DNA of 64,000 nucleotides. Source: Streptomyces hyaluromycini (GTDB lineage Bacteria; Actinomycetota; Actinomycetes; Streptomycetales; Streptomycetaceae). This document shows positions 56,180 through 64,000 of this stretch, in pieces. A model generated the notes under the pieces. The model was not told where the DNA came from and did no database searches. It saw only the letters and a list, made by a program, of their open reading frames with translations. The stretch spans positions 124,001 to 188,000 of the forward strand of contig NZ_BCFL01000018.1 of NCBI RefSeq assembly GCF_002217755.1, written 5' to 3'. Every line of letters starts with the position of its first letter. Position 1 is the first letter of the stretch. A program made the translations under genes and the position numbers.

Positions 56180-56202
56180 AGACTAGGGGGAGCCACTGAC
56201 AA
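56180..56202 (-). promoter_or_regulatory. RecA-NDp (PafBC)-type promoter of uvrA
   Basis: Minus strand reads TTGTCAGTG, 8 bp, TAGTCT. This is an exact match to the actinobacterial LexA-independent DNA-damage promoter TTGTCRGTG-N8-TANNNT. The predicted transcript start is about 50 nt before the uvrA GTG. Recognition by a PafBC-type activator is inferred from the motif. Confidence 0.88.
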
Positions 56203-56311
56203 CGCCGGTCGGATTCCTGGATGCATCAACAATCCCGGACCATCCAGCATGCCCGACGCCGCCACCGACGATATAGCACGCGCATTCGATTTACGGAGCT
56301 CGTGCGAAACC

Positions 56312-56340
56312 TTCACCCGAAGGTGTGGCGGGGCTACTGT
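56312..56340 (+). promoter_or_regulatory. Promoter for a leaderless isomerase-like gene
   Basis: TTCACC (56312-56317) and TACTGT (56335-56340) are 17 bp apart, and the -10 ends 7 nt before ATG 56348. No ribosome site is present. This is the layout of a leaderless Streptomyces transcript. Confidence 0.55.
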
Positions 56341-56347
56341 CAGCCCC

Positions 56348-57037
56348 ATGACTGATCACGCTCATGACCTGGCGTCTGTACAGGAAGCGACCGAACGACT
56401 CCTCACCGCAGTCGCCGCACTGGACAACGCGGCCGGCGCCCGGCCGTCACGGCTGCCCGGCTGGACGGTCGGCCATGTCCTGGCCCACCTCGCCCGCAAC
56501 GCGGACGCGCTCGCCAACGTCCTGGACGGACGGCCCATGTACACCTCCGCCGGGGCACGGGACGCCGACATCGAGCGGGACGCGCCGCGCGCGCTCGACG
56601 TGCAGCTCGACGACCTGCGCGAGAGCCACGCCGGGTTCGGGGCCCGAGCGGCCGAGCCCGCGGACTGGACGCGCACGGTGGAGCTGCGCAACGGGGTCAC
56701 CGACGCCGCGGCCCGGGTGCCGTTCCGCCGCTGGGCCGAGGTCGAGCTGCACCATGTCGACCTCGGGATCGGGTACGAGCTGGAGGACCTGCCGGAGGAG
56801 TTCACGGAGCGGGAGATCGACTTTCTCGCGGAACGCTTCGGCGGGCACCAGGAGGTCCCGTCGACCGGTCTGCGCAGCGACAGCGGCCGGGTCTGGACGA
56901 CGGGCGGTGGCGCGCCAGGAGGTCCGGTCGCCGTCGAGGGATCCGCCGCCGACCTGCTGGGCTGGCTCGCCGGCCGCCGCGACGGCTCGGCCCTGGTCGT
57001 GAAGGGCGGCGCCCTGCCCGCGCTTCCGCCCCTGTAA
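56348..57037 (+). CDS. Maleylpyruvate isomerase-like, mycothiol-dependent DinB-superfamily protein
   Basis: A 229-residue protein of the MDMPI family. The metal site can be placed: His47 in VGHVLAHLARNADAL and the Glu131/His135 pair in WAEVELHHVDLG, with the same spacing as Glu144/His148 of the Corynebacterium enzyme. The C-terminal domain (GPVAVEGSAADLLGWLAGRRDG) is the usual one. Members use mycothiol as cofactor for isomerisation or detoxification; the substrate here is not known. ATG 56348 is chosen by family length and a leaderless promoter upstream. Confidence 0.82.
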   Translation: MTDHAHDLASVQEATERLLTAVAALDNAAGARPSRLPGWTVGHVLAHLARNADALANVLDGRPMYTSAGARDADIERDAPRALDVQLDDLRESHAGFGARAAEPADWTRTVELRNGVTDAAARVPFRRWAEVELHHVDLGIGYELEDLPEEFTEREIDFLAERFGGHQEVPSTGLRSDSGRVWTTGGGAPGGPVAVEGSAADLLGWLAGRRDGSALVVKGGALPALPPL

Positions 57038-57079
57038 CCCGCGTGCAGCGCGCGGCACATCGGCGCCCGCTCCCCGCTA

Positions 57080-57085
57080 TAGGCT
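57080..57085 (+). promoter_or_regulatory. Putative -10 box of the MBL hydrolase gene
   Basis: TAGGCT (inside TATAGGCT) ends 7 nt before ATG 57093, with no ribosome site between. This again suggests a leaderless message. No clear -35 is seen at the usual distance. Confidence 0.4.
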
Positions 57086-57092
57086 GATCGCC

Positions 57093-57749
57093 ATGACGTA
57101 CAGCGGAGAGGTGACGGTCGGCGGACCGGCGGACGTGCACGAGCTCAAGGACCTGATGATCACCAAGATCGCGGTCGGGCCTATGGACAACAACGCCTAT
57201 CTGCTGCGCTGCCGCGCCACCGACGAGCAACTGCTGATCGACGCGGCCAACGACGCGGAGACGCTCCTCGGCATGATCGGTGACGACGGCATCGCGTCCG
57301 TCGTCACCACCCATCAGCACGGCGACCACTGGCAGGCGCTGGCCGAGGTCGTCGCCGCCACCGGCGCGCGGACGTACGCGGGCCGGGAGGACGCCCCGGG
57401 CATCCCCGTCACCACCGACGTCCTCGTCGGCGACGGCGACGTGATCCGGGTCGGCCGTGTCGAACTGACCGCCCGCCATCTGGTCGGCCACACCCCGGGC
57501 TCCATCGCCCTGGTCTACGACGACCCGCACGGTCATCCGCACGTCTTCACCGGGGACTGCCTCTTCCCGGGCGGTGTCGGCAACACGCGCAAGGACCCGA
57601 AGGCCTTCGCCAGCCTGATCCACGACGTGGAGACGAGGATCTTCGACGTCCTGCCGGACGAGACCTGGGTGTACCCGGGGCACGGCAACGACACCACGCT
57701 GGGCACGGAGCGCCCGCACCTGCCGGAGTGGCACGCGCGCGGGTGGTGA
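57093..57749 (+). CDS. MBL-fold hydrolase (glyoxalase II-like)
   Basis: A 218-residue metallo-beta-lactamase fold protein. The metal motif HxHxDH is in VTTHQHGDHWQAL (about residue 71-76). Further ligands are in HLVGHTPGSIALVY, FTGDCLFPGGVGNT and YPGHGNDTTLG. The pattern resembles hydroxyacylglutathione hydrolase-type thioesterases, which in actinobacteria may act on mycothiol esters. That fits its position after the mycothiol-type isomerase, but the substrate is inferred. Confidence 0.86.
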   Translation: MTYSGEVTVGGPADVHELKDLMITKIAVGPMDNNAYLLRCRATDEQLLIDAANDAETLLGMIGDDGIASVVTTHQHGDHWQALAEVVAATGARTYAGREDAPGIPVTTDVLVGDGDVIRVGRVELTARHLVGHTPGSIALVYDDPHGHPHVFTGDCLFPGGVGNTRKDPKAFASLIHDVETRIFDVLPDETWVYPGHGNDTTLGTERPHLPEWHARGW

Positions 57750-57791
57750 GCGCGGGCGCGGGAGGTGAACGCAGCCGCGGGTGGTGAGGGC

Positions 57792-57817
57792 GGGCGCGCG
57801 TTCCTTCACGCGCGCCC
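57792..57817 (+). terminator. Terminator after the MBL gene
   Basis: A 10-bp perfect stem (GGGCGCGCGT / ACGCGCGCCC) with a TCCTTC loop, 42 bp after the stop. The remaining 260 bp up to the importer genes contain no gene; a TTGACC at 58042-58047 is a possible -35 for the importer. Confidence 0.75.
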
Positions 57818-58081
57818 CGTGTGAACAGTTCGCACGCGCCGGCCTCCAGCGCACGCTCCCCGCGCGCGCCGTCGCGCAGTCAACTGGTGGCAGCCCCGCA
57901 CAGGATGACGGCTCCTGCGCGGTACGGGCCGCCGGTCATCATTCCCCGCCCTCGGCCGGCGGCCCCGGCGTGTCCGCTCCCCCGCGCGCAACGTTCACAA
58001 GACCGCAACACCCGTTCCCAGCATGCGGACAAATACCCTCTTGACCTGGACAAACGCGGAGTTCGCTGTCACTCTCCCGCC

Positions 58082-58966
58082 ATGCACCCTGCCCCGAGCG
58101 CACTGCGTCGCGCTGCCGCCGCCGTCACCATAGCCCTGCTCGCCACCGCCGTCGGCTGCGCTCCGCAGCCGGACGAGAAGGCGTCCGGCACGTCCTCCTC
58201 GTCGGCCGGAACCACCTGTGCCAAGGGCGGACTGGCCACCAAGACCTCCGGCAAGCTGACGATCGCGACCGACGAACCGGCGTACGAGCCGTGGTTCAAG
58301 GACGACAAGCCGGCCAACGGCGAGGGCTTCGAGTCGGCGGTCGCGTATGCCGTGGCGAAGCAGCTGGGGTACGACAAGAGCGCGGTCGTCTGGCAGAGCG
58401 TGCCGTTCAACAAGGCGTTCGCGCCCGGTGTGAAGACCTTCGACTTCGACATCAACCAGGTGTCCATCAGCACCGAGCGCAAGCAGGCCGTGGACTTCTC
58501 GTCCGGCTACTACGACGTGCGCCAGGCCGTCATCGCGCTCAAGGGCAGCAAGGCCGCGAAGGCGACGAGCATCGCGGATCTCAAGGGCCTCAAGCTGGGC
58601 GCGCAGGTCGGCACGACGAGCCTCGACTACATCACCGACGTGGTGAAGCCGTCGCAGCAGCCCGCCGTGTACGCCAAGAACGACCAGGCCAAGTCGGCGC
58701 TGAAGAACGGCCAGGTGGACGCGATCGTCACCGACCTGCCGACCGCCTTCTACATCACCGCGGCCGAGGTGACGGACGCGAAGATCGTGGGCCAGTTCGA
58801 GAACCAGGGCGGTACGCCCGAGCAGTTCGGCCTGGTCCTCGACAAGGGCAGCGACCTCACCTTGTGCGTGAGCGGCGCGGTCGACGCGCTGCGCAAGGAC
58901 GGCACGCTGGCGAAGCTGGAGAAGCAGTGGCTCTCCGACGCCGTCGACGCCCCGGTGCTCAAGTGA
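58082..58966 (+). CDS. Polar amino-acid ABC importer, substrate-binding lipoprotein
   Basis: A 294-residue extracytoplasmic binding protein (SBP_bac_3 family). The N-terminal signal ends in lipobox LATAVGC (Cys about 26), so it is anchored outside the membrane. The mature part has LTIATDEPAYEPWF, SVPFNKAFAPGVKTFDFDINQVSISTERKQAVDFSSGYY and KNGQVDAIVTDLPTAFYI, the common plan for amino-acid binders. No Shine-Dalgarno is seen before ATG 58082, so the start may be near-leaderless. It overlaps the permease start as GTGA. The exact amino acid is unknown. Confidence 0.9.
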   Translation: MHPAPSALRRAAAAVTIALLATAVGCAPQPDEKASGTSSSSAGTTCAKGGLATKTSGKLTIATDEPAYEPWFKDDKPANGEGFESAVAYAVAKQLGYDKSAVVWQSVPFNKAFAPGVKTFDFDINQVSISTERKQAVDFSSGYYDVRQAVIALKGSKAAKATSIADLKGLKLGAQVGTTSLDYITDVVKPSQQPAVYAKNDQAKSALKNGQVDAIVTDLPTAFYITAAEVTDAKIVGQFENQGGTPEQFGLVLDKGSDLTLCVSGAVDALRKDGTLAKLEKQWLSDAVDAPVLK

Positions 58967-59886
58967 CCGTCACGAAGGACGAGTCCGGACAGGAGGACGC
59001 GGACGACAAGGGCGACATGCCGGCCGGTGTTCCGGACGACGGCTACGCGCCCTCCGCGCGACGGCTGGAGCGGGAGCGCTACAAGCGTGCCCGCGCCCGC
59101 CGCGCCACCGCGATCGCCGCGCTCTCGACGCTGGTCACGGCGGTCGTGCTCTATCTGGTCGTCGTCAGCGCGCCCGGCTGGCCGCGCACCAAGGAGACCT
59201 TCTTCAACGGGCAGTACGCGCGCGAGGCGTTGCCGAAGGTCCTCGAAGGGCTGTGGCTGAACGTCCGGCTGCTCGTCATCTGCGGTGCCGCCGTACTGGT
59301 CCTCGGCATGCTGATCGCCATCGCGCGCACGCTGCGCGGACCGGTGTTCTTCCCGCTGCGGGCGCTGGCGGCCGCGTACACCGACTTCTTCCGCGGGCTG
59401 CCGCTGATCATCAACCTGATGATCGTGGTCCTGGGCGTCCCGGCGCTGCGCCTGCAGGGCGTGACGGTCGATCCGGTGCTGCTGGGCGGTACGGCGCTGA
59501 CGCTGACGTACTCCGCGTACGTCGCCGAGGTGTTCCGCGCCGGCATCGAGTCCGTCCACCCCTCGCAGCGCGCGGCGGCCCGCTCGCTCGGCCTCACCAA
59601 CCGGCAGGCTCTTCGCTACGTCGTACTCCCCCAGGCGGTACGGCGTCAGGTGCCGCCGCTGCTGAACGACCTGGTGTCGCTCCAGAAGGACACCGGTCTG
59701 GTGTCGATCGGCGGCGCGATCGACGCCGTACGGGCGGCGGACATCATCGTGGGCCGCAGCCTCAACTACACGCCGTACATCATCGCGGGGCTGGTCTTCG
59801 TGGCGCTGACCATCCCGATGACCCGCTTCACGGACTGGGTGACGGCCCGGATGGACCGCCGGCGCGCCCAGGGAGGATCCATATGA
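58963..59886 (+). CDS. Polar amino-acid ABC importer, permease
   Basis: A 307-residue HisM/GlnP-type permease. About 50 charged residues come first, then a membrane helix (IAALSTLVTAVVLYLVVVS). The core has TDFFRGLPLIINLMIVVLG, AYVAEVFRAGIESVHPSQRAAARSLGLTNRQALRYVVLPQAVR (the EAA loop) and NDLVSLQKDTGLVSIGG. GTG 58963 overlaps the binding-protein stop. It lacks a separate second permease gene, so it probably forms a homodimer. Confidence 0.93.
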   Translation: MTVTKDESGQEDADDKGDMPAGVPDDGYAPSARRLERERYKRARARRATAIAALSTLVTAVVLYLVVVSAPGWPRTKETFFNGQYAREALPKVLEGLWLNVRLLVICGAAVLVLGMLIAIARTLRGPVFFPLRALAAAYTDFFRGLPLIINLMIVVLGVPALRLQGVTVDPVLLGGTALTLTYSAYVAEVFRAGIESVHPSQRAAARSLGLTNRQALRYVVLPQAVRRQVPPLLNDLVSLQKDTGLVSIGGAIDAVRAADIIVGRSLNYTPYIIAGLVFVALTIPMTRFTDWVTARMDRRRAQGGSI

Positions 59887-60635
59887 GCGACGCGCCTGTC
59901 CTGCGCATGGAGTCCGTCCGCAAGGCGTTCGGGGATTCGGTCGTACTGCGGGACGTGGACCTGGAGGTCGCCCCGCACACGGTGACGGCGCTGATCGGCG
60001 CCTCCGGCTCCGGCAAGTCGACGTTGCTGCGCTGCGCCAACCTCCTGGAGGAGATCGACGACGGCGCGATCTGGCTGGACGGCGAGGAGATCACCGACCC
60101 GCGCGCCGACCAGGACGCGGTGCGCCGCCGTATCGGCGTGGTCTTCCAGGCGTACAATCTCTTCCCGCACATGACCGTGCTGGACAACATCACCCTGGCG
60201 CCGCGGCGGGTGCACGGAGTCTCCCGCACGGAGGCCGAGGAGCGGGCCAGGGAGCTGCTGGAGCGCCTCGGACTGGGCGACAAGGCCGGCGCCTACCCCG
60301 ACCGGCTGAGCGGCGGTCAGCAGCAGCGGGCGGCGATCGTGCGCGCCCTGGCGGTGCGGCCCCGGCTGCTGCTGCTCGACGAGATCACCGCCGCCCTCGA
60401 CCCGGAGCTGGTGGGCGAGGTGCTCACCGTGGTCCGTGATCTGAAGGGCGAGGGGATGACCATGGTGCTGGCGACGCACGAGATGGGCTTCGCCCGGGAC
60501 GTCGCCGACCAGATCTGCTTCCTCGACGGCGGCGTCGTACTCGAAAGCGGCTCGGCCGAGCAGGTGTTCGGCGATCCGCAGCAGGAGCGCACCCGGCGCT
60601 TCCTGCGGCGGATCGTGGAGGCCGGACGGCTCTGA
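59883..60635 (+). CDS. Polar amino-acid ABC importer, ATP-binding subunit
   Basis: A 250-residue GlnQ-type ATPase. Walker A is [14 protein letters not shown]-loop VVFQAYNLFPHMTVLDN, signature DRLSGGQQQRAAIVRALA, Walker B LLLLDEITAALDPELVGEV (with Ile where Pro/Thr is more usual), and H-loop ATHEMGFARDVAD. ATG 59883 overlaps the permease stop as ATGA. It completes a three-gene import operon. Confidence 0.94.
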   Translation: MSDAPVLRMESVRKAFGDSVVLRDVDLEVAPHTVTALIGASGSGKSTLLRCANLLEEIDDGAIWLDGEEITDPRADQDAVRRRIGVVFQAYNLFPHMTVLDNITLAPRRVHGVSRTEAEERARELLERLGLGDKAGAYPDRLSGGQQQRAAIVRALAVRPRLLLLDEITAALDPELVGEVLTVVRDLKGEGMTMVLATHEMGFARDVADQICFLDGGVVLESGSAEQVFGDPQQERTRRFLRRIVEAGRL

Positions 60636-60639
60636 GGCG

Positions 60640-61113
60640 CTACGCGTCCGCGGTCGTGGCGCCGACCAGCGCCGCGACCCGCTCCACGCCGAACACGTAA
60701 CCCTGCACGCCGCATCCGGCGATCACTCCGTCGGCGCGCAGGGAGACGTAGGAGTGGTGCCGGAACGACTCGCGCTTGTGGATGTTGGAGATGTGGACCT
60801 CCAACACCGGCACGCCGTCACAGGTGTTGAGGGCATCCAGGATGGCGACCGAGGTGTGCGAGTAGGCGCCCGGGTTGATGACGATCCCGCAGTGGTCGAG
60901 GCGTGCCTCGTGGATCCAGTCGACCAGTTCGCCCTCGTGGTTGGACTGCCGGAAGTCCACCGTGCCGCCGTGCGCGGCCGCCGCCTTGGCACACAGGGCC
61001 TCGATGTCGGCGAGTGTGTCGGAGCCGTAGATCTCGGGCTGGCGCTGGCCGAGCAGGTTCAGGTTGGGTCCGTTGAGGATCATGATCGGGGCGTTGGCCA
61101 GGGTGCGGGGCAC
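60640..61113 (-). CDS. aroQ: 3-dehydroquinate dehydratase, type II
   Basis: A 157-residue dodecameric dehydratase of the shikimate pathway. Active-site signature [19 protein letters not shown] (with catalytic Arg and Tyr), [17 protein letters not shown] and the catalytic His region [19 protein letters not shown] are all present. GTG 61113 is chosen: GGAGGAATC lies directly before it, whereas ATG 61140 has no ribosome site. The stop lies 4 bp from the convergent importer gene. Confidence 0.95.
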   Translation of the reverse strand: MPRTLANAPIMILNGPNLNLLGQRQPEIYGSDTLADIEALCAKAAAAHGGTVDFRQSNHEGELVDWIHEARLDHCGIVINPGAYSHTSVAILDALNTCDGVPVLEVHISNIHKRESFRHHSYVSLRADGVIAGCGVQGYVFGVERVAALVGATTADA

Positions 61114-61271
61114 GATTCCTCCGGTCCGTGGAAAATCCATGGGAAAGACGTACGGCCCGGGAAGGACCGCTGCTCGGTCCGGTGTATCACGGTGTGCGGC
61201 GGCTCCTGTGCGGGGCGTCTCACCTCCGTGCGCCCCCGTAACCCATGATCACCCTGGGTAGTTGACGGAGC

Positions 61272-62576
61272 ATGCATGATGCACGCACCGTAAGGGCCCC
61301 CTCGATGCTGCGGCTGGCGGCCGCCTCGCTCGCCGGGACCGCGATCGAGTTCTACGACTTCTTCGCCTACGGGACGGCCGCGGCGCTCGTCCTGGGGCCG
61401 CTGTTCTTCCCGACGTTCTCGCCGCTCGCAGGGACGCTGGCGGCGTTCGGGACGTTCGGTGTGGGGTTCGTGGCCCGCCCGCTGGGCTCGGTGCTGTTCG
61501 GGCACATCGGGGACCGGCGCGGCCGGCGTCCGGTCCTGGTCGCGTCCCTGCTGCTGACCGGTGCCTCGACGGTCGCCGTCGGGTGCGTGCCGACGTACGG
61601 CACGCTGGGTGTGGCCGCTCCCGTGCTGCTCCTGGTGCTGCGCTTCCTGCAGGGGCTGGGGGTCGGCGGGGAGTGGGGCGGGGCGGTGCTGCTGACCGCG
61701 GAGCACGCGCCCGCCGGGCGGCGCGCCCTGTGGTCGAGCTTTCCGCAGATCGGTCCGGCCATCGGCTTCCTGTTCGCCAACGGCGTGATGCTGGCCCTGT
61801 CGGCGTCCCTGACGGACGCCCAGTTCGCGCAGTGGGGCTGGCGGGTGCCGTTCTGGGCGGCCGGAGCACTGGCGCTGGGCGGACTGTGGCTGCGTTCGTC
61901 GCTCCCCGAGAGCCCGCAGTTCCTGGAGATCGACGAGCCCGCGCGCATGCCCTTCGCCGAGGTCGTACGGCATCACTGGCGGCTGGTGCTGCTGACGGCG
62001 GGGGCGCTCGCGATCGGGTACGCGGTGTTCTACGCGGTGACGACCTGGTCGCTGGCGTACGGGACGGAGCGGCTCGGGGTGAGCCGTACCGTCATGCTGA
62101 CCTGCGTGATGGCCGCCGTCGTGGTGAAGGGGTCGCTCACGCCGGTGATGGCCCTGCTGGGCGACCGCTACGGGCGGCGGCCACTGTGCCTGGCGGGGTG
62201 CACGGCTGCGGCACTGTGGATGTTCCCGATGGTCGCGCTGCTGGCCACCGGTCAGCCGCTGCTGATGTTCCTCGGGTTCACCGGTGCCCTGATCGCCTTC
62301 ATCACCATGTTCTCGGTGATCGCCGCCTATCTGCCGGAGCTCTACGAGCTCCGGGTGCGCTGCACCGGTGCCGCCGTCGGCTACAACCTCGGCGGGGTGC
62401 TCGGGGGTGCGCTGACGCCGATCGTGGCGACGGCGCTGGCGGAGCACAGCGGGCGCGTGCCGTGGGCCGTGGGGGCGTATCTGACGGCGATCGCGCTGCT
62501 GAGCCTGGGGTGCTTCGCACTGCTGCCGGAGACGCGTCCGGTGCCGGTGGCGGCGGTCGAGCCGGTCGCCGGGTGA
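61272..62576 (+). CDS. MFS transporter of the metabolite:H+ symporter (MHS) type
   Basis: A 434-residue, twelve-helix transporter. Early signature AASLAGTAIEFYDFFAYGTAAALV and the loop FGHIGDRRGRRPVLVASLLLTG are typical of MHS proteins (ShiA, ProP, KgtP relatives), as is LRFLQGLGVGGEWGGAVLLTAEHAP. The substrate is probably a small organic acid or osmolyte; it cannot be fixed. It starts 158 bp from aroQ, and a shikimate link is possible but unproven. ATG 61272 has GGAG only 2 nt upstream; ATG 61305 is an alternative. Confidence 0.85.
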   Translation: MHDARTVRAPSMLRLAAASLAGTAIEFYDFFAYGTAAALVLGPLFFPTFSPLAGTLAAFGTFGVGFVARPLGSVLFGHIGDRRGRRPVLVASLLLTGASTVAVGCVPTYGTLGVAAPVLLLVLRFLQGLGVGGEWGGAVLLTAEHAPAGRRALWSSFPQIGPAIGFLFANGVMLALSASLTDAQFAQWGWRVPFWAAGALALGGLWLRSSLPESPQFLEIDEPARMPFAEVVRHHWRLVLLTAGALAIGYAVFYAVTTWSLAYGTERLGVSRTVMLTCVMAAVVVKGSLTPVMALLGDRYGRRPLCLAGCTAAALWMFPMVALLATGQPLLMFLGFTGALIAFITMFSVIAAYLPELYELRVRCTGAAVGYNLGGVLGGALTPIVATALAEHSGRVPWAVGAYLTAIALLSLGCFALLPETRPVPVAAVEPVAG

Positions 62577-62591
62577 GGGCTTCCGGACCGG

Positions 62592-63692
62592 CTACGGGTT
62601 GATCGCCAGTTCCAGGTAGGCGGCGAACAGCACCAGGTGGACGCCGCCTTGCAGCGGTGTGGCCCGGCCCGGCACCACGGTCAGGGAGCTGACCACCACG
62701 GTCAGCGCGAGCAGCAGCATGTGGGTGGCGCTCAGGCCGAGGACCAGGGGGCCGGAGAGCCAGACGGAGGCGAGTGCCACTGCGGGGATGGTCAGGCCGA
62801 TGCTGGCCATGGCCGAGCCGAGCGCCAGGTTGAGGCTGGTCTGCACCCGGTCACGGCGGGCCGAGCGCAGGGCGGCGATGGTCTCGGGGAGCAGCACGAG
62901 CAGGGCGATGACCACACCGACGACGGCTTGGTGCAGGCCGGCCGCCGCGACGCCCGACTCCATCGTCGGCGACACACCCTTGGCCAGTCCGACGACCCCG
63001 ACCAGAGCAAGTCCCAGCAGGCCGAGGCTGATCCAGGCGGCGCGCGCGGACGGGGCCGCGGCGTGGTCGTCGGCGGTGATCACCTCGCCCTGCCGGGTGA
63101 TCGGCAGGAAGTAGTCACGGTGCCGTACGGTCTGGGTCGCCACGAACAGGCCGTACAGGATCAGCGACGACAGGGCCGCGAACGTCAGTTGCACACCGGA
63201 GAACTCCGGGCCCGGTTTGCTGGTGGTGAAGGTCGGCAGCACCAGGCTGAGCGTGGCCAGGGTGGCCACCGTCGCCAGCGCGGCACCGGTGCCCTCGGGG
63301 TTGAAGACCGCGGTGCCGTGGCGGAGCGAGGCGACGAGGAGACAGAGGCCGACGATGCCGTTGCAAGTGATCATCACGGCGGCGAAGACCGTGTCCCGGG
63401 CCAGGGTGGAGCTCTTGGCGCCGCCGTCGACCATGAGGGTGACGATCAGGGCGACCTCGATGATCGTGACGGCGATGGCGAGGACCAGGGAGCCGAAGGG
63501 TTCGCCGACCCGGTGGGCCACGACCTCGGCGTGGTGGACCGCGGCGAGGACCGATCCGGCGAGGACCACGGTCACCAGCGCGACGACCGCGCCGGGCAGA
63601 CTACGGCCCCAGGTGAACAGGAGCAGGACGACCGCGAGCACCGGCACGAGGAGCGTCCACTGGGTGGTGAGCGGCCTGAGCCGAGTGATCAT
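62592..63692 (-). CDS. Calcium/proton antiporter, ChaA-like (CaCA superfamily)
   Basis: A 366-residue membrane protein with about eleven helices. The two CaCA alpha-repeats are visible as GEPFGSLVLAIAVTIIEVALIVTLM in the first half and GVVIALLVLLPETIAALRSARRDRVQTSLNLALGSAMASIGLTIP in the second, each with the essential acidic residue. This fits E. coli ChaA, which moves Ca2+, Na+ or K+ out in exchange for protons. ATG 63692 is chosen because the first helix begins soon after; no ribosome site is evident. It converges with the MHS gene, 15 bp away. Confidence 0.88.
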   Translation of the reverse strand: MITRLRPLTTQWTLLVPVLAVVLLLFTWGRSLPGAVVALVTVVLAGSVLAAVHHAEVVAHRVGEPFGSLVLAIAVTIIEVALIVTLMVDGGAKSSTLARDTVFAAVMITCNGIVGLCLLVASLRHGTAVFNPEGTGAALATVATLATLSLVLPTFTTSKPGPEFSGVQLTFAALSSLILYGLFVATQTVRHRDYFLPITRQGEVITADDHAAAPSARAAWISLGLLGLALVGVVGLAKGVSPTMESGVAAAGLHQAVVGVVIALLVLLPETIAALRSARRDRVQTSLNLALGSAMASIGLTIPAVALASVWLSGPLVLGLSATHMLLLALTVVVSSLTVVPGRATPLQGGVHLVLFAAYLELAINP

Positions 63693-63802
63693 GCAGCGAT
63701 GGTGGCAGAGGCGTACACGCTTCGCATTCCGGTCCTTTCTGGCTCCGGGGGCCCGCCGCGGGCGCGGCACGGCCCCCGGGTCGTACGGGTGCGGTCGGGC
63801 GG

Positions 63803-64000
63803 TTACGTGAAGTCGGTCAGGTCCACGACGTCACAGTCGGTGAAGGACGGCGGCCGGATACACAGGGCGGCCATCTGCTCGGCGAACTTGCTCGTCTCGG
63901 GGTCGTTGCTGTTCTGCATGGCCTCCTCGTAGGAGTTGAACTCGATGACGCCGAGGTAGTGGCCGGGCCGGCTCCGGTCCTTGAGGATCAGGCGGCGCGT
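63803..64000 (-). CDS. Small ABM/Dabb-like protein, N-terminus cut by window edge
   Basis: The last 65 codons and TAA stop of a leftward gene. The translation contains GHYLGVIEFNSYEEAMQNS, ETSKFAEQMAALC and ends in DVVDLTDFT. This resembles C-terminal parts of antibiotic-biosynthesis-monooxygenase (ferredoxin-like fold) proteins common in actinobacteria. Function cannot be given from the fragment. Confidence 0.65.
   Translation of the reverse strand, partial: TRRLILKDRSRPGHYLGVIEFNSYEEAMQNSNDPETSKFAEQMAALCIRPPSFTDCDVVDLTDFT

Overview
The window looks like a core chromosomal segment of a Streptomyces species. The DNA is very GC-rich with strong third-position G/C bias, GTG starts are common, several genes look leaderless, and the gene order (suf operon, ctaA/ctaB, tkt-tal-zwf-opcA-pgl, pgi, secG-tpiA-pgk-gap, whiA-yvcK-rapZ-uvrC, uvrA, aroQ) is, as far as I recall, the one around SCO1919-SCO1961 of S. 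coelicolor. WhiA, mycothiol-type enzymes and TTA-codon genes also fit Streptomyces. No species assignment is attempted.

Layout. 1-2.6 kb: a cut-off ECF sigma factor, an SMR efflux pump with its TetR regulator and a tandem-repeat operator, and a membrane-anchored AbfB-domain protein. 2.6-9.2 kb: the Fe-S assembly operon sufR-B-D-(Rieske)-C-S-U-(DUF59), read leftward, with a SufR-type operator on its promoter and an iron-box-like site upstream. 9.4-12.1 kb: an AAC(3)-type acetyltransferase and an ABC exporter pair whose ATPase/permease junction is partly triplicated in 92-bp steps. 12.2-21.2 kb: an accessory-looking block with a glycogen-debranching-type enzyme, a GT4 glycosyltransferase and two tandem membrane-anchored STAND (NB-ARC/TPR) ATPases, which carry the only in-frame TTA codons I found. 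21.2-25.6 kb: heme A synthase and heme O synthase flanking a nucleotidyltransferase, an amidohydrolase-like protein and a small unknown.

26-40 kb is central carbon metabolism: the pentose-phosphate operon tkt-tal-zwf-opcA-pgl (zwf apparently starts at CTG), pgi facing it across a perfect terminator, an MFS exporter, an RbpA-like protein, then gap, pgk, tpiA and secG read leftward. 40-43 kb: a large secreted M14 carboxypeptidase. 43.3-48.5 kb: the overlapping uvrC-rapZ-yvcK-whiA set.

49-53 kb: an HTH protein, a Tat-type Rieske lipoprotein, and a LacI regulator coupled to a PfkB sugar kinase. 53-57.7 kb: uvrA, a mycothiol-dependent isomerase-like protein and an MBL hydrolase. 58-60.6 kb: a polar amino-acid ABC importer. 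60.6-64 kb: aroQ, an MHS-type transporter, a calcium/proton antiporter and a truncated ABM-like gene.

Regulation stands out. Both excinuclease genes, uvrA and uvrC, have promoters of the actinobacterial RecA-NDp (PafBC) type, and the suf promoter combines a SufR palindrome with a nearby iron box. I saw no tRNA, rRNA, CRISPR array, insertion sequence or prophage. Coordinates and motifs were read by eye; homology statements come from recognising families, not from searches.
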